Shown here piece after piece: positions 63,361 to 64,000 of a DNA stretch of 64,000 nt; position 1 is the first letter of the stretch, and each line of letters starts with the position of its first letter. The stretch comes from Ruegeria marisrubri. Lineage in GTDB: Bacteria; Pseudomonadota; Alphaproteobacteria; Rhodobacterales; Rhodobacteraceae. The translations under genes and the position numbers were made by a program. The notes below the pieces were generated by a model. The model worked only from the letters and a program-made list of their open reading frames with translations. It was not told where the DNA came from and made no database searches. The DNA is taken from contig NZ_LQBQ01000012.1 of the NCBI RefSeq assembly GCF_001507595.1, positions 310,001-374,000 of the forward strand, in the 5' to 3' direction.

Positions 63361-64000
63361 TCATGCGAGGGTCGCCGGGCGCCTGGGGCGCGAGCGGGCC
63401 AGCAACATGACCATGATCGCGATGTTCAGACCATTCCAGACAATGCCGTTGATGAACGCCATCTGGTAACTGCCGGTCACGTCGTAGATCCAGCCCGACA
63501 GCCAGCCCCCCAGCGCCATGCCCACGATGGTCATCATCATGACGAAGCCGACGCGGGCGCCGGCCTCGCGCGGGGGCATGTACTCGCGTACGACAAGCGC
63601 ATAGCTGGGCACGATCCCGCCCTGCGCCAGGCCGAACAGGGCGCTGATGACATAGAGCGAGACCATCCCGTCATAGGGCAGGAACAGGAACAGCGCCGCG
63701 CATTGCAGGACCGATCCGGCCAGCAGGGTGCGGACGCCTCCGAACCTGTCGGCGACCAGTCCCGAGATCACCCGGCTGACCACGCCGCCCAGCAGCATCA
63801 GCGACAGCATCTCGGCGCCGACGGCGGGGCCATAGCCCAGCCCCACGCAATAGGCCACGATGTGAACCTGCGGCATCGACATGGCGATGCAGCACCCGAT
63901 GCCGGCGATCCCCAGGATGTATTGCAGGGCACGTGGTGAGAACCCGGCGCTCTGCGCGTTCAGCTGTGCCGCGGCCTCGGCGGTGCCGTGGGCCTCGATC
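63361..64000 (-). CDS. MFS transporter, C-terminal part (continues past window end)
   Basis: The frame remains open from the stop at 63361 to the window edge (213 residues visible). The upstream part reads ALQYILGIAGIGCCIAMSMP, so an ATG at 63882 is internal. The visible half has about six helices with the MFS loop RVISGLVADRFGGVRTLL. It resembles monocarboxylate-type MFS proteins (MCT-like) in its EYMPPREAGARVGFVMM motif. The substrate is unknown. Confidence 0.85.
   Translation of the reverse strand, partial: IEAHGTAEAAAQLNAQSAGFSPRALQYILGIAGIGCCIAMSMPQVHIVAYCVGLGYGPAVGAEMLSLMLLGGVVSRVISGLVADRFGGVRTLLAGSVLQCAALFLFLPYDGMVSLYVISALFGLAQGGIVPSYALVVREYMPPREAGARVGFVMMMTIVGMALGGWLSGWIYDVTGSYQMAFINGIVWNGLNIAIMVMLLARSRPRRPATLA

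Overview
This window is a 64 kb chromosomal segment of high G+C. It most likely comes from a marine alphaproteobacterium of the Rhodobacteraceae (Roseobacter group). The evidence is the hom-glpX-recJ gene order, a soxBDAG sarcosine oxidase cluster, a tRNA-His without an encoded G-1 and with A73, a GTTC-N7-GTTC LexA box in front of an mmcB-like gene, and the general codon use. The assignment is inference from gene content; no search was run.

Layout. 1-7405: polyamine/agmatine catabolism (end of a glutamine synthetase-like gene, Fe-alcohol dehydrogenase, PotD-like binding protein, TetR regulator, class III aminotransferase, agmatine deiminase, N-carbamoylputrescine amidase). 7445-7608: two identical tRNA-Glu genes. 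7718-11903: hom-glpX-recJ. 12043-17311: small lipoprotein, TetR regulator with a palindromic operator, pirin, a membrane protein, and three Tad-like pseudopilin/vWA genes. 17768-22813: heterotetrameric sarcosine oxidase. 22852-27273: small exported protein, dnaG and rpoD. 27459-29804: AraC regulator, exported protein, YjbQ. 29925-41321: an nrdR-ribD-ribE-ribBA-ribH-nusB riboflavin series, split twice by opposite-strand genes (capsule kpsS/wza/kpsC; PAP2 phosphatase plus a proline racemase-family enzyme). 41393-42979: small membrane protein, candidate 6S-like RNA, SOS-regulated mmcB, a 62-aa protein, tRNA-His. 43120-52948: a type I secretion locus with two large, unusual acidic or low-complexity proteins, and a divergent LuxR-type regulator. 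52973-55538: glpR/glpD. 55634-59953: RND efflux pump. 60268-61986: metG. 62056-64000: two MFS transporters, the second running off the window.

The best candidate for an undescribed system is 43120-52948. A PrtD-like ABC exporter with a 150-residue disordered N-terminal extension and a Gln in place of the H-loop His, together with its HlyD adaptor, sits behind two large genes. Neither large gene looks like an RTX toxin. One is a 678-residue acidic protein with a repeated module (GNxLLN... about 22 residues ...LLxxxxIxQxxxLxDxD). The other is a Q/D-, G/D/A- and G-rich protein of about 745 residues that carries the same module once near its N-terminus. A LuxR-type regulator with a non-HTH N-terminal domain is divergent to them. 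I infer a type I-secreted surface or matrix material under dedicated control; this is a hypothesis.
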